Shown here: positions 20,786 through 32,104 of the stretch, one piece after another
Position numbering within the stretch: the first letter of the stretch is position 1
Layout: each line of letters starts with the position of its first letter
NCBI GenBank assembly: GCA_037127315.1
Contig: JBBBDQ010000330.1
Location: 6,817,501-6,881,500, forward strand
Length of the DNA: 64,000 nucleotides
Reading direction: 5' to 3'
From: Ascarosepion bandense
Lineage: Eukaryota > Mollusca > Cephalopoda > Sepiida > Sepiidae
Translations under genes and position numbers: made by a program
Notes under the pieces: model-generated
The model's database searches: none
What the model was told of the DNA's origin: nothing
The model's input: the letters and a program-made list of their open reading frames with translations, nothing else

Positions 20786-22020
20786 ATACATCACTCAATA
20801 AGTCCTGGGTCTAACAAAGATAGCATCACTAATAAAAAATCCACGTGATTTTTTTATTAAGTACTAATCTTCAAATGGCACGTGACAAAGTTTGGGTCCA
20901 ATCAGATTAGCTTACAAATTACAGTTATTTAAATAAAGCTACTGTTTCAAATTGTTAAAACAATGAAAAAATCTGAATTTCATGTGCTTTCTGATGAGAA
21001 AAAAGGTACTGTTCAAGCAAAGCAATGGCTTGATAAGTTCTTTGGACTCTGCTCCATCGAAAACAATGGTTAAGGGGTGGTATGCTGACTTTACAGGCAC
21101 AAATGATGCTGAATGCTCAGATCACACAAAATTGGCAGTTGTTCCGAAAAACACCAAAAAATTCCACAAACTTGTTTTGGCTGATTGTAAATTGAAGTTG
21201 TGTGAGCAGAGGAGTTGAACATATCAGAAGGCAGTATATTTACTGTTTTGCATGAACATTTGTCAGTGAGAAAGCTGTGTTCAAAGTGAGTACCATATTT
21301 GAACACAGTCAATCGAAAACAATGCATTGACGATTCAGAGCATTGTTTGCCACTATTTTTGTATAAACATATGACAATGGATGAAATGTGGATCCACCAC
21401 TTTACTCTGGAGTCGAATCGGCAATCAGCTGAGTGGACAGCAGCAGGTGAAAGCTGTCTAAATCAACCAAAGATGCAAACATCAGCAGGCAAGGTTTTGG
21501 CTTTTGTATTTTGGGATGCACAAGGCATTTTGTTCATCAATTACCTTGAGAAAGGAAGGACCATCAAAAGCAAATATTATATAGCATTATTGGTGTGTTT
21601 GAAGAAAGAAATCACCAAAAAACAGACACAAATGAAGAAGAAAAAGTGATCCTTCATCAATACAACGTACCATGTAACAAGTTGATTGTAATGATGGTAA
21701 AACTACATGAACTGCACTTCGAATTGCTTCTACATTCACTCTGTTATCCAGATCTGGCACCCAGCAACTACTGGCATTTTCAGACCTCAAAAGAATCCTC
21801 CAGGGAAAGAGATTTGGCTCCAATGATGAAATGATCTCGAAAACTGAGGTGAATTTTGAGACCAAAGATAAATTTTTCTACAAAAAAAGCATCAAATTGT
21901 TAGACAAGCATTGGGATCAGTGTATCACCCTAGAAGGAAACTATTTTGATAAATAAAGTTTAATTTTGCCTAAAAGTTGTTGATTTATTAGTTAGGCCCA
22001 GGATTTATTGAGTGATATGT
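20786..22020 (+). mobile_element. Mariner element, structurally complete but dead
   Basis: Inverted ends 'atacatcactcaataagtcc' and 'ggatttattgagtgatatgt' with TA on each side (20,784-20,785 and 22,021-22,022) give a 1.24-kb element, the usual mariner size. The transposase relic starts near 20,964 ('atgaaaaaatctgaatttc') and shows the N-terminal 'KGTVQAKQWLDKFF' HTH region. The first catalytic region is 'TMDEMWIHH' (about 21,374-21,400). The second reads HQYN, with the aspartate changed to tyrosine at 21,661-21,663. The third reads LAPSNYW, with aspartate changed to asparagine at 21,766-21,768. Spacing between the latter two is 35 codons, as in DD34D mariners. Frameshifts and stops break the frame elsewhere. 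A sister copy lies at 56,562-57,806. Confidence 0.9.
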
Positions 22021-22035
22021 TACAATTAACAAAGG

Positions 22036-22125
22036 CGGCACTTTAGTTATTTAAGCAAAGAGTAATATATTAGAACACAATCAAAATATCTATTCTAATA
22101 TCAGACATTATTTTCAAAACAACTG
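22036..22125 (-). mobile_element. Orphan end of the SETMAR-like mariner family
   Basis: 'aaagagtaatatatta...cagacattattttcaaaacaactgaat' repeats the right end at 20,090-20,204 ('aaagagtaatatattt...agacattattttctgaacaaccta'). No matching left end is adjacent. The two copies flank a 1.85-kb block holding LINE-B and the complete mariner. Confidence 0.6.
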
Positions 22126-22405
22126 AATATCTAGAAAAGTTGCTAAGTAAACTCACACATCTTGACTTGTAGAAAAATTACCTCCTATAATTTTAGAAAG
22201 GAATATTTATGAAAAAACTAACAATATAAGTATTTGTCCTTGCATCTTTAACTCTGCCTTAGTAATGAGAATGTTTTGTTACTCCTAAATTTTTAAAATA
22301 TTTAAATTTCCTGGTTGGCAACATGTTTCTTTTGCTCCCTCTCACTACTCTCCTGGTTCTCTTAAGATGAGTGGCACAGATGTAGCTCTGTTGTCATGAG
22401 AGGTA

Positions 22406-22600
22406 GACTTTTTTTTTTTAATCATATCACCCCAAGCAAGGCAAAAATGCCACTGATGCGCAGGGGGCTAAATAAGAGTGAAAAGATTGGAAAAGAGAAA
22501 ACCGGAAACCACATCCTAAACAGGAAACAAGGGATGAGCCTCTTCACCTGTTCAATAAACGTGGATGGAGTGCGAACCGGGCGATAGTTTACCAGAGGAA
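22406..22600 (-). mobile_element. SINE-like element with a LINE-A 3' tail
   Basis: The minus-strand reading is 'aaactatcgcccggttcgcactccatccacgtttattgaac' followed by a short body and then the LINE-A tail ('tagccccctgcgcatcagtggcat...ttgcttggggtgatatgatt') and an A-run. The same non-LINE body plus tail recurs at 47,525-47,715. Using the tail of a partner LINE is known for tail-sharing SINEs. Confidence 0.7.
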
Positions 22601-22699
22601 TTTGAAAAAAAATAAAAATAAGACAGTGTCAGAAATTTGAGGGTACTTGCTGTTACAAGACCTTGAGTGAAAACCATCAGAAACTTTGTGTGAATGTAG

Positions 22700-23260
22700 A
22701 ATAACATCAATAGCTATGATAATGAAAACTCTAAAGGAAAGGAAAAAAAACAACAAAGAAAAATTACTTTAAATGTTTGTTAGAAACAAAGAGTATTGAA
22801 TTGTTATGTGATATCTATCCTCCTTTATGACAGTGAATGATGAACAACCTCCTCAAAGATGAAGAGGAGATTAGAAGCAAAAGAAATGTCATTCTACATA
22901 AGCATGTTGAGAACACCATAAACTGAACATGTGAGCAGTGGCAGCGTTCTAAAGAAAATGAAATCAAAGAGAAAACTTATACTTAATATCAGGAAGAAAC
23001 AGTTGAAATTTCTAAGGCACATAATGAAGAAAGAGGGCTTGGAAAATTTGATACTCACAGAAATGAGTGAATGCAAGATGGACAGAGGAAAACAATGTAT
23101 AACCTACTTAGTGAGCCTGAGTAAATGGATAGTTGAATAAAGTTCAAGAGAAATAACAAAAATATAAAGTTTGTTAATATCTACAAAGGACAGGAAACTA
23201 TGAACAGCCATGATCACCTATATCCTCAGAAGACATGTTACATTGAAGAATAATAACATA
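22700..23260 (+). pseudogene. LINE-B RT C-terminal region
   Basis: The open piece 22,931-23,140 has 'KLILNIRKKQLKFLRHIMKK' and, after it, 'EGLENLILTEMSECKMDRGK'. It continues to the coding end 'aactatgaacagccatgatcacctatatcctcagaagacatg'. Frame shifts occur upstream in the 'ggacaacctcctcaaag' stretch. Confidence 0.8.
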
Positions 23261-23264
23261 ACTG

Positions 23265-24730
23265 TTTTTATATCTTTAACATGTGGTTGTTATTATAAAG
23301 TATTTATAAACATATGAATTATTCATGACTGAATTCCTATGATGAAGAGTTACTTATATTCTAACTAATATCCTCATCTTTGTCATTATTCTCTCAGTGT
23401 TTTGACCATTGTGCACTCCAATCTTATTCAGATGTCTGTCAATCCAGCCAACATTCAAATCTGAATCCTTTATTCAATTCATGGGGATAGAGTGTTCTAA
23501 TTCTTTTGAGTATGTCAGGGGATATGTCATTTTGTTCTATGTTAAGTTTAGTACTGCTCAATTCAAAAATCTCTTAATGTTACCTAGATTGGTATATACA
23601 TGATGAAGGCCAAAACATTCAGATATTAACACTAGTCTAAATGTAAATAATGAATTTTGGGAATCATAATGTTTAAATATTTATAATCTACCCAAATCCA
23701 ACCAAGAAGTTAAAAGACACAAAATGGCTTTCAAAGTAAGTTTTGGAAAAGAAAGTGTGTCTTATCTGGTAAGAAATTTGGTAGGCTTCCTTATACATAC
23801 TGCATATATGTATAAGAGAGTACTAAAATATTGTCAGTCTGTCTCAATTCCCAAATTCTGACCAAATATCAGAATCTTTGTGGAAATGTTTCTTGATTAG
23901 GCTAAAAATATTTTACTTTCTTATGTACATGTCTTCTAACTAAGGTTTTTTTTTGTCTTATTTTTTTATTTAAAAATACAGTAAAAATGAATTATCATAT
24001 TTAAAGGAGAAAGGGATTTTTAATTAAGAAAGAAAGAATCATTAAGCCAACCAAGATTGAATGTAATTTTATGTTTATTTTGGCTTGGATTTGTAAATAA
24101 ATATTTAGAAGAATCTTCCAGATATTTTGCATTATGGCCTCTATGGAAGAGGCATACTTTTTCCCCACCTATCAACAGCAGGAAATGTTTTGACAGCTAG
24201 CAGAAGACCTGTTTTTATCTGTTTCTTTTCAGTAAGTGACAGACAAACAACCTATGTTTAATGGTAAGTGGTGGGTCTGATTTCAACTGATATAGTTGGT
24301 TGGTGAACTTTGATCTTGTTTGCTTTTATTTTGCAAGAGAAGTCCAGACAGTTCATATCTAGAAGATCTTGTAATGGCAAAAAAAACAAAAAAAAAAACA
24401 ACATAATATAAACAATTTAATTTTAAAATAGCATTTTCTAGTTAACAGCTCCAATTGATCCTTCAGAAACAGCAAGACAAATTTGAATCAGCATACTTGA
24501 ATTTGATAGAAACTAACATAGCGAATGAGCGTTTAAAAACTAATGTAATCTATTTTGACTGACTCACTCACCAGCAAATTGCAACTTGATCCTTTTCTGG
24601 TCATATATTTGAGTCTGGTTATTTTCAGATATTTTCCGAGTAGGAGTTAGACAAAGATGATACTTGGAAACATAAGAGTGCACTGTCATAAACATAGAAC
24701 AATTAAACATACTAGATATTCTATGTTACA
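23265..24730. other. AT-rich stretch, nothing recognised
   Basis: One 64-codon plus frame at 23,409-23,603 lacks features. No repeat or RNA gene was recognised. Confidence 0.5.
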
Positions 24731-24734
24731 CATC

Positions 24735-25120
24735 CCCTCAAGACATAAGTGATCATGGCCCTCCACAACTTCTTGTCCTTTGTAATTCTTAGTAAGGTTT
24801 GTTTTTTTTTTGCTATTCTTTCTACTCCATGTTCTGTAAAATATTTACATCACATTGTTAGGCCAGTTATTCACAGCTTTCCTTTGTTTCTCTTGCCTTC
24901 AATATGCTCTGTGGGTGTCAAAGTTTCTAAGCCCTTTTTATTACATACCTTAAAAATTACAACTTTTTCTTACTGCATAAGCTTCCTTTTTTTATTTCAA
25001 GCAACTTGAAATTGTCAGAGCTGCACTAAGCCCATCTATTTCTATCTCTAGACTCCATAAGGTTGATCATATCTGCTCAGAGTACTTTGTTTATCTGTTC
25101 AAATCCACCTCATGCTCAAA
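24735..25120 (-). pseudogene. LINE-B coding end, degraded
   Basis: The minus strand carries the LINE-B end: 'aagaagttgtggagggccatgatcacttatgtcttgaggggatg' at 24,775-24,732, preceded by a decayed 'LENLIL' region. Stops interrupt it. Confidence 0.7.
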
Positions 25121-25124
25121 ACTC

Positions 25125-25980
25125 TCATATTTTTGTACAGTTCAATAACCTTTCTGAATAACATGTTACTACTGCCTTGGTGTAAATATTAATTTTGTGA
25201 ACTCAATTCTCATGCCTGTTCATTTCTCCTGTGAATATCAATATGCCACAAGTCTAAGAAAAAAAGGTGATTTTTTCAAAAGTTTTCCAATTCATTTATT
25301 TTTGCAATTCAGTAGCACTGGTGACACAAGTAACCAATATAGTATCAATGTGACACTATTGGAAAGGTGCTAGTAAATTAAAAAAAAACAACAACAAAAA
25401 CACTAATTTTTGATAGACTGAATTTATACTGATGCACAAACAAATGAAAATAGAAAGGGAATAGTAATTAAATTGTTTTATCTGCTGGAGAGGTGAAGTA
25501 GAAAGATCATCTGGTTTCAGTCAGGACCAAGATTAAATGATGGTATATTCAAGGATCTCTCGGAAAGAAATAGATATTTTTAAGACCATAGAAGAATTTG
25601 CAACCTCTGCCTGCAGAATTGGTCAATTGATAAAAACTAACTTTTAAGAGCAGACAGGCTTCCAAATGAAAATAGTTAAGAATAGTAATTAAATTTTTTG
25701 TCTCCTGCAACATGGTAAAACATTCTAAATCAAGGGATTCTCCCATTTTCAGTCACTTGTTGGTCAAAGGGTTGAAATGATAAATTCCAGGTGCAAAAAT
25801 GACCACACACAAAAGCATGATAAGAAAAAACTTTTGGAGTGAGAATCAAAATTTGGGCATATTGGATAAACCATGCCTACACCCCAAGGGACAGGTTTGA
25901 GTAGACAACCAAAGAGGAGAAGGCCAAGGTGGAATTTCAGAGAAAGCAGAGGATGTTCCATACCCCTTAGGTGCTCATAC
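25125..25980. other. Low-information stretch
   Basis: No gene. A short direct repeat ('gaatagtaattaaatt' at 25,460 and 25,682) is the only structure seen. The minus frames of 65-72 codons are unsupported. Confidence 0.5.
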
Positions 25981-25984
25981 AAAG

Positions 25985-26720
25985 CAGGAAGGTGATGGGT
26001 TTGATCAGGTGATCAAAAAAATAAAAGAAGGCCCAGGTAGAATTCTAAGAAGGGAGGAGGAGCTTCCCCATATAGTGATATTTGTAAGGAGAGCCCTGAT
26101 TGGTTGTTTAGGGAATGCTAGCATTCCTAGAGCACATGATAACCCACCTTTGATGGATGCAAAACTCCATATAAGCTGAAGATTTTTAACAGCAAAAAAA
26201 TGAAGAGGCAGACAGGACAGAAGCAGACTGAAAACCAGAGACCAAAGACATAACAGAAGTTGTAGAAAAGATGATGGGAAAAGATGAAGACCAGTAACCA
26301 GAGAAAGAGAGACGAGACCACTGCTTTGACTGATCTGATGTGATTCGCTGACCTGAAGAAAAATCTCCAATTTAAAACTATTTCAAAAATCTCAACAGGC
26401 AAGACAACAAACACTGTGCCACAATAGCCGGGAAGAGTCAATAGTTCTTGCATGGAGAATATAGACCTGCTTGAGCCATCAGTAACTGTACTAACAACTT
26501 TGTATCTAGGAATTGTATATAAATACTTATCTTTTATCCTAGTTTTTATTTTTCATATGACTTCACTTTGACCAGACCAGACCAAGTCATCAATTCCAGT
26601 CAACCATTTAGATCAAGCCAGTTGTGTGATCAGTTAATACAATATGGAGGCAAGGCAAGACTTGGGTCAAAGCGATTAACTTCATAATCAGCTGAGGGGA
26701 CCAGAGGGGCTTGGGATAGA
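25985..26720 (+). mobile_element. Possible LTR or LTR-like promoter block
   Basis: The order of signals resembles a retroelement LTR: 'ccctgattggttg' (26,093, CCAAT-like inverse), a TATA-like 'ccatataagctg' (26,169), a purine-rich transcribed stretch, and a second TATA-like 'gtatataaatac' (26,514). No partner copy is seen in the window and the borders are unknown. The two minus frames of 108-121 codons overlap each other and the block without a domain. Confidence 0.25.
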
Positions 26721-26959
26721 TGTCACACAACTACATCTTTAGGTCAAAATTAATGGAGTAATTATCAATGCTTTGATACAAGAAGCTCATCTAGTTTTGC
26801 AATGTTGGTATTGTAAATGTAAACTGGTGAAAAATTATATGTTATAGTCAAATAACTATGTCAAGCATTTCACTATTTTCACAAATACAAACAGACATTA
26901 TTAAATTCCTAGTAATGAAGAACTGATGCTACAATGCCACACTAGGTCATAATGTTTTC

Positions 26960-27265
26960 AGTTAGTCCTCTAGTGTTAAACTCACTTTTGAGAGCCCTAA
27001 AACAACCACCTACATGAACATACATGTTAAAAAAGACTTGATAGTTTGAAAGGACTCTTCCAGTGATTCCATACTGGAGAGCTTGTGTAGCCATCCTCTA
27101 TGCCACAGTATGTCAAGGGCTTTTGATATATATAATATAATCACCCTCATGATGTGTCTTGTCTAATGCCTTACTGGTTCTGTGAGGAATGATATATCAG
27201 CAGTGGATTAAGTCAATCAAAAAACATTGTCACTCATACGATTGTCTCTATTGAGGTGATCAATA
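26960..27265 (-). pseudogene. LINE reverse transcriptase motif A fragment
   Basis: The minus frame shows 'YISKALDILWHRGWLHKL' followed by an 'IKSFLT' block. This is the arrangement of RT motif A and the next helix in CR1/Jockey-like LINEs (normally L-D-I-S-K-A-F-D-x-V-W-H). The catalytic aspartate is tyrosine here. The segment is isolated, about 100 codons, with stops after the block. It may be a piece of LINE-A, whose palm is not otherwise present in the window. Confidence 0.65.
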
Positions 27266-27299
27266 TCCTCCTGTAACCCTATTTCCACGGGAGGGGGGA

Positions 27300-27320
27300 T
27301 ATATATATATATATATACAC
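27300..27320. repeat. Short (TA)n(CA)n
   Basis: About 18 bases of TA and then ACACAC, at the end of a G-run. Confidence 0.9.
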
Positions 27321-27705
27321 ACAAAAATATACTTTTTAGTTTAATACAACGGAGTGAAAGAAATTAATATTAGTGGTATTGTTAGTTGTGTTTTATTGTA
27401 ATCCACGATGTGAGCTTACATGACTAAAAAAAAATTTTTTTCAATACTATATATACTTGTCAAATCTGGAGAATAGAGAAATTGGCTGATAATTGGAAAA
27501 AAAGTGAAAAATATAGTTTTTCTTTTTTTCATATTTGAAACAAATTGTTTTGAGCCAGTGGAAGTTGAAAATGGCTATAGCCATAACAAAATGTCAGGAT
27601 TTTCTTGAGGTCAGGTAAGGTTGAGTCCTCAAAATTGTTCCTGAGAACAGATTCTAAAGCTGAAAAACATGATGTAATTGAAAGAAAGAAGACAGAAAGA
27701 CATTA

Positions 27706-28453
27706 TGTCATGTGAGCTGTTGATATTTTTCATCAAGCCATGGTTCCCCATAAATCATTTAGGTGGAAAATAATCTCATTGGTCAAAAGCTTTGAGTTGG
27801 ATAGATCCCCCTAGAGAATTGGGGATGACTATAAAAATAGAGACTCAGTGAGAAAAATCAGTTAGTTGGTGAGCAAGATTTTCGAGCAGCAAATGAAAAC
27901 AGCCCCCACCATTGTCACTGACTCATTCACTCTAGCTTGGTAAATTCCGTTAAGCTCTGACAAGAACCCAAAAGAACTTTGTTGTTTTAAAAGTTATCTG
28001 GAGAATTGACAGCTCTGATTATTTTGAACATTTGAAAGCTTTGATTATTTTTAATGAAACTTCAAAAGGACATTTTTTACTTGGAATATTTGAAAAGCTC
28101 TGATTGCTTTTAATGAAACTTTGAAAGGACTTATCTTTATTTGAAAATTGAAAAGCTCTGATTATCTTTAATGAAACTTTGAAAAGACTTATTTTTATTT
28201 GAAGATTGAAAGCTCTGATTATCTTTAATGAAACTTTGAAGAGACTTATTTTTATTTGAAGATTGAAAGCTCTGATTATTTTTAAATGAATCCTCTCTCC
28301 ATTATAAACTTGAATTTTGACAATTGTACATTCTGCTTTTAATTTTTTTTATATATGTATATAAAGACTTTCGTAACTCATCCAGGCATCTTCAAACTTA
28401 GTTATTTGTTTTTTTGGGGGGGTGCTGTATTTATTTTTTTTTAACACAAGTGT
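27706..28453 (+). mobile_element. Candidate 5' LTR of the gag-bearing retroelement
   Basis: The segment starts near 'tgtcatgtgagctg' and contains a TATA box 'ctataaaaatag' at 27,829-27,840, a GAG-rich leader and an array of about 57-bp repeats. It lies about 460 bases upstream of the gag start, as an LTR plus leader should. The end ('acacaagtgtaca', about 28,453) is a guess: I found no unambiguous primer-binding site, and a second LTR is not in the window because the 3' side is replaced by a tandem array. Confidence 0.35.
28008..28290. repeat. About 57-bp tandem repeat, 5 copies
   Basis: Units begin 'aaagctctgatta' and run through 'tttaatgaaactttgaaa' and 'gacttatttttatttgaaga'. Copies start near 28,010, 28,036, 28,094, 28,151, 28,208 and 28,265, with the first ones shortened or diverged. 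Confidence 0.9.
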
Positions 28454-28917
28454 ACACAAGTGTCTGGTCTGGTTTGATATGGTAGAGAGACGGCTACCAG
28501 GCTTTTCAACGTGACTTTCTGAGATCAAATGAACACAACGTGGGCAGAGAGTTTGTTGTTGTAAGAGACATTCTGAAGACCAGCAGCTGTGATGAAATCA
28601 CGTCTAGCGGCCCATAAGCGTTGTCATAACTGGTACCATTTTGACAGCATCTCAGGTTCCGATCATCATCATCACAGAAGTGTCTGGACCAGGGGCAGCA
28701 AACCAGCCAGCCGGGCTGAGTGTCACAAGCGGTTGCTGTGACCACGGATCGATCCTGAATAACCATCGAGACAGAAAGGAGACGCAGATTTTGTTGGAAA
28801 TCAACCCGTAGCAGGTAGGACACTTTTTGGTTTCTTCCTGAAATTTTTCTTGCTTGCCATTTTGCTGTAGACTGATTTCCTTCTCAAGTCTTATTAATCA
28901 CTTATTGTACTGTTTAA

Positions 28918-30345
28918 ATGTCTGACCATGGGGAGGAACAGAGAATGGCAGAGTCGGAGGTAGATGATAGAGAACACAGACCGTCTGAGAACTTGAGGAG
29001 TCAGCTGGGGGGACCAAGGGTGCCGAGCTTTGAGTGAGATGCGAAAGAGTTAAGAAATTGGTTAGCAGCCTTAGAAAAAGTCAGCAGATTTATGAGATGA
29101 TGGTAAGGGAGACAGTGTGCATGGTGTTTGACACCGTGACAGGGGAACCGTCAGAATTTATCGGCCGACTACTAAAAAAAGACCCTCATCTGACATGGAA
29201 GAGGCTGAAAGAGCAATTAGTGAAAGAATACGCTAATGAAGAAACAGCCATAGAGGCCATGAGAAGTCTCATGGAACTAGTTCAAGGAAAAGATGAGGGA
29301 GTAGAGGAATTGGGCAAAAGACCAGAGAGATTAGCCTTTCTGGCCTATCCTGCTGAGGTCAGAGAGCATGCAGCCATCCAGGTCCAGTTAGTGGATCTGT
29401 ATGTCGGAGCACTATGGGACGAGCGCATTTGACATGATGTACTGAAGGAGGGCCCAGTTAGACTGGCAGTGGCAATGGCACTGGTGAAAAAGAGCCAGTG
29501 GGTATGGAACAAGGTGAAGAATAGGGGGATACAAGACTTGGGTCAAGGGGTAGCTAGGCAGAGGGACCTAGGAGGGAACCCCAGGTGGACCAGGGATTTT
29601 AGAAAAGATCACAGAAAGAGTCCTCCTGTAGTATATAAATGGGAAGAAAAAGAGGAATGGGAGAGGATCCTAATAGAAAAGAATGGTCCCGAAACACGGT
29701 TTCCATAAATCCATGTCAGGTAAATATGGCCTGGTGTGTTGGAAGTGCCAGCATAAAGGCCACTGTGTGACAGAATGTCCCACAAAGTGGAGGTTGTCCC
29801 CGGATCACAAGCAAGAAAGATGCAGAGGTAGGGGGCATATGGCCAAATGGTGTGGGGCAAGAAAGAAAGCATCCCCAGTATCAAAAGTGAAGATGAAACC
29901 AGGAAAACGCAAAATGATCGCTCTGAGAAAAAAGAGGCAGGGTGGCCTGTATGAATAAAAATCAGTTGCATTGTTGGCGCTGTGGGCAGATAGGTCATTT
30001 TGCGAAGAAATGTCCAAGAGGAGGGTGTTGGTTTTGTGGGAAACCAGGGCACCTGAAGAGAAGCTGCCCATCTAAAGACAGAAAAGGGGGCAGAAATAAA
30101 AGACCTCGATATGGAAATAGAAGTCGGGGGTTCCTCGTAAAGACATTAATGAGGGACTGCTGCTGCCAGCAGCCATGGCTGGGTGGTCAGAAAGACAGCA
30201 ATGAAGAAGGAGAAGAGCAAAGATATTCTCCTTGTTGACAGAGGAAAGAGAGCTCTCCTGTGAGGTAGTGGTAGGAGGTTCAGTGGTGAAGGCTGTAATA
30301 GATATGGAGGCGTCTATATTGTTATTGAAGGAGGAAGAACATTGA
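28918..30345 (+). pseudogene. Decayed LTR-retroelement gag with zinc knuckles, running into a broken protease
   Basis: The likely start is the ATG at 28,918 (MSDHGEEQ). The frame meets a TGA at 29,034, shifts near 29,090, then is open to a TGA at 29,430. It continues in the same frame from 29,433 to 29,708. Both TGAs sit where an arginine codon CGA would fit. The middle part (29,100-29,600) has the helical, charged look of a Ty3/gypsy-type capsid region. Nucleocapsid CCHC knuckles follow in two further frames: C-X2-C-X4-H-X4-C at 29,737-29,778, a defective one at about 29,821 missing its first cysteine, and two intact ones at 29,972-30,013 and 30,026-30,067. Beyond a stop at 30,236 the frame 'VVVGGSVVKAVID' begins a retropepsin, but the active-site triad reads D-M-E (30,301-30,309) and sequence stops soon after. 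No RT, RNase H or integrase exists here. It is an ancient endogenous copy that cannot function. Confidence 0.85.
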
Positions 30346-30360
30346 AAAATCATTGATTTT

Positions 30361-30690
30361 TAATAGTTCAAGAGAATAAATAGGAGATATTTTAATGGCT
30401 CAAGGGAATAGGAGATAAGGGAATAGGAGACATCTTTAATGGCTCAAGGGAATAGGAGACATCTTTAATGGCTCAAGGGAATAGGAGACATCTTTAATGG
30501 CTCAAGGGAATAGGAGACATCTTTAATGGCTCAAAGGAATAGGAGACATCTTTAATGGCTCAAAGGAATAGGAGACATCTTTAATGGCTCAAGGGAATAG
30601 GAGACATCTTTAATGGCTCAAGGGAATAGGAGATATCTTTAATGGCTCAAGGGAATAGGAGATATTTTTAATGGCTCAAGGGAATAAATA
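30361..30690. repeat. 29-bp tandem array
   Basis: The unit 'taatggctcaagggaataggagacatctt' repeats about 11 times, with a few G/A and C/T variants. The array begins within about 20 bases of the last retroelement coding sequence, so the junction may lie inside the element. Confidence 0.95.
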
Positions 30691-30727
30691 TTAGTTATCT
30701 CTCTTAATTAAGCCTATGTAATAACAA

Positions 30728-30830
30728 TAATGGATGAGCAAGTAGTATAATGGCTATCTTTCCAAAAATTAGCATTGATGAGCTGAGTTCAAATTCTGCT
30801 GCATTCATTTTTGCTCAAATGCAGTGGTTC
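30728..30830 (+). mobile_element. SINE-T head fragment
   Basis: 'tggatgagcaagtagtataatggctatc' (A-box-like), then 'gctgagttcaaattctgctgcattca' (B-box-like). The body is lost. Confidence 0.55.
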
Positions 30831-30834
30831 CTAA

Positions 30835-32095
30835 AAGTGTTTTTTATCTGGGTCACAGTCTCAAAATTAAAATTTGTTTATTACTACATCAAATTTTAGA
30901 ATAAAAAGTACATTTTAAAAAAATGTTAAAGGGAAACAACCACGGACTTGAAGTCATTATCATTGATAAATTTCTCCTCCAATTTGCAGACCCTAATTAC
31001 TATATTCTTAATACTTGATATAATGCAAAAATATCACAATGATAAAATCAGTCAATTTTTTATAACTATTTATACTGAGACTCATGCATGTTATTACAAG
31101 TAATCCATAATAATGTTTTCAATTTTTAAATCATATTTATTTTTGGCATATAAATTTTTGTAAGTGATTCTAAATCTTGAAAATAGATACTGAATGTTTC
31201 CTTATAAGGAAATGGCTAATGTTCCCATTGCTATTATATAAAAATATCTGGCATTTATTTATCAAACAGCTAGTGGTACTTTTGGTTGAAATTGAGAAAT
31301 ATTTCTATTGTCTATATATAAATAAAAGGTTTTGATATTGATGAGGGTTTCCTTCCTAAACTTTAGTTTTAAGTAATCTGGAACGGCAACATTTTACAAG
31401 GAAATGACTGATATTACCATTTATCCAAAATTTTTCCAAATGGATCACCACTTTAAATATCATTGGAAATTTATTCTTAATTTTCAATTCATGCTGCTTA
31501 CTCAATAGTCATAGAATAAATTTGAAAATAATCTGAAAGATTTAATAACCTTTTGTTAGTCTTTATATTCATTCTACGAGTAAAAGATAAGCATCTTATA
31601 CCAATTAATTAGTTAGTATTGGGTAGAACATTTAATTTATGAGGTTAGATCAATAATTTTGTAGCCTCGTATAGATTAACTTAATTTTTACCTGAAAATT
31701 GTTTGGTTAATAATCCACCTATGTAACCAATGAAGAAATATCAGGTTATTTGTATTGACATGAAAGAAAATCATGTTAAAGAAATATTTGTTTTAATTTT
31801 TTTTTTCATCAGCTGACTACAGACTTACTGATGTACTTACATAAAAAATTCAAAGGAATTAGATTATTATGTCTACTGCTATAACGTATAAACAAGGAAG
31901 ACATATTTTTAATAATTTTTTTTATTATCACAATGATTCAACAACTGTGCCCCTTAGCTGTCTTCAAATGTCTGCTGACCCAAATAATAAATACAAAACA
32001 TCTATGATTTTCTTCAGCACTGTATGAAATCAGTTCTGTTAATGGCACACAAAACTTACACAGATATGGTATTTATTATTCAATTTTAAATGTAG
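30835..32095. other. AT-rich stretch, nothing recognised
   Basis: No frames over 60 codons. The small palindrome 'tttccttataaggaaa' at 31,197 recurs at 52,889, and 60,871 carries a variant, each followed by similar sequence. This may be a faint repeat family. Confidence 0.5.
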
Positions 32096-32104
32096 AAAAT
32101 GATT

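Noticed and set aside
26005..26453. Two overlapping hydrophobic minus-strand frames
   Set aside because: They overlap each other in different frames, in purine-rich DNA that gives F/L/S-rich translations on the other strand.
28506..28823. 105-codon minus-strand frame upstream of gag
   Set aside because: It lies antisense to the probable retroelement leader, lacks a recognisable domain and has no sister copy.
30026..30067. CCHC zinc knuckle as part of a host CNBP-like gene
   Set aside because: The knuckles lie after a capsid-like region and before a retropepsin start, which is the gag-pol order, and the frames are broken.
31197..31212. Palindrome 'tttccttataaggaaa' as an operator site
   Set aside because: It recurs at 52,889 with similar flanking sequence, so it is more likely a decayed repeat than a regulatory site.
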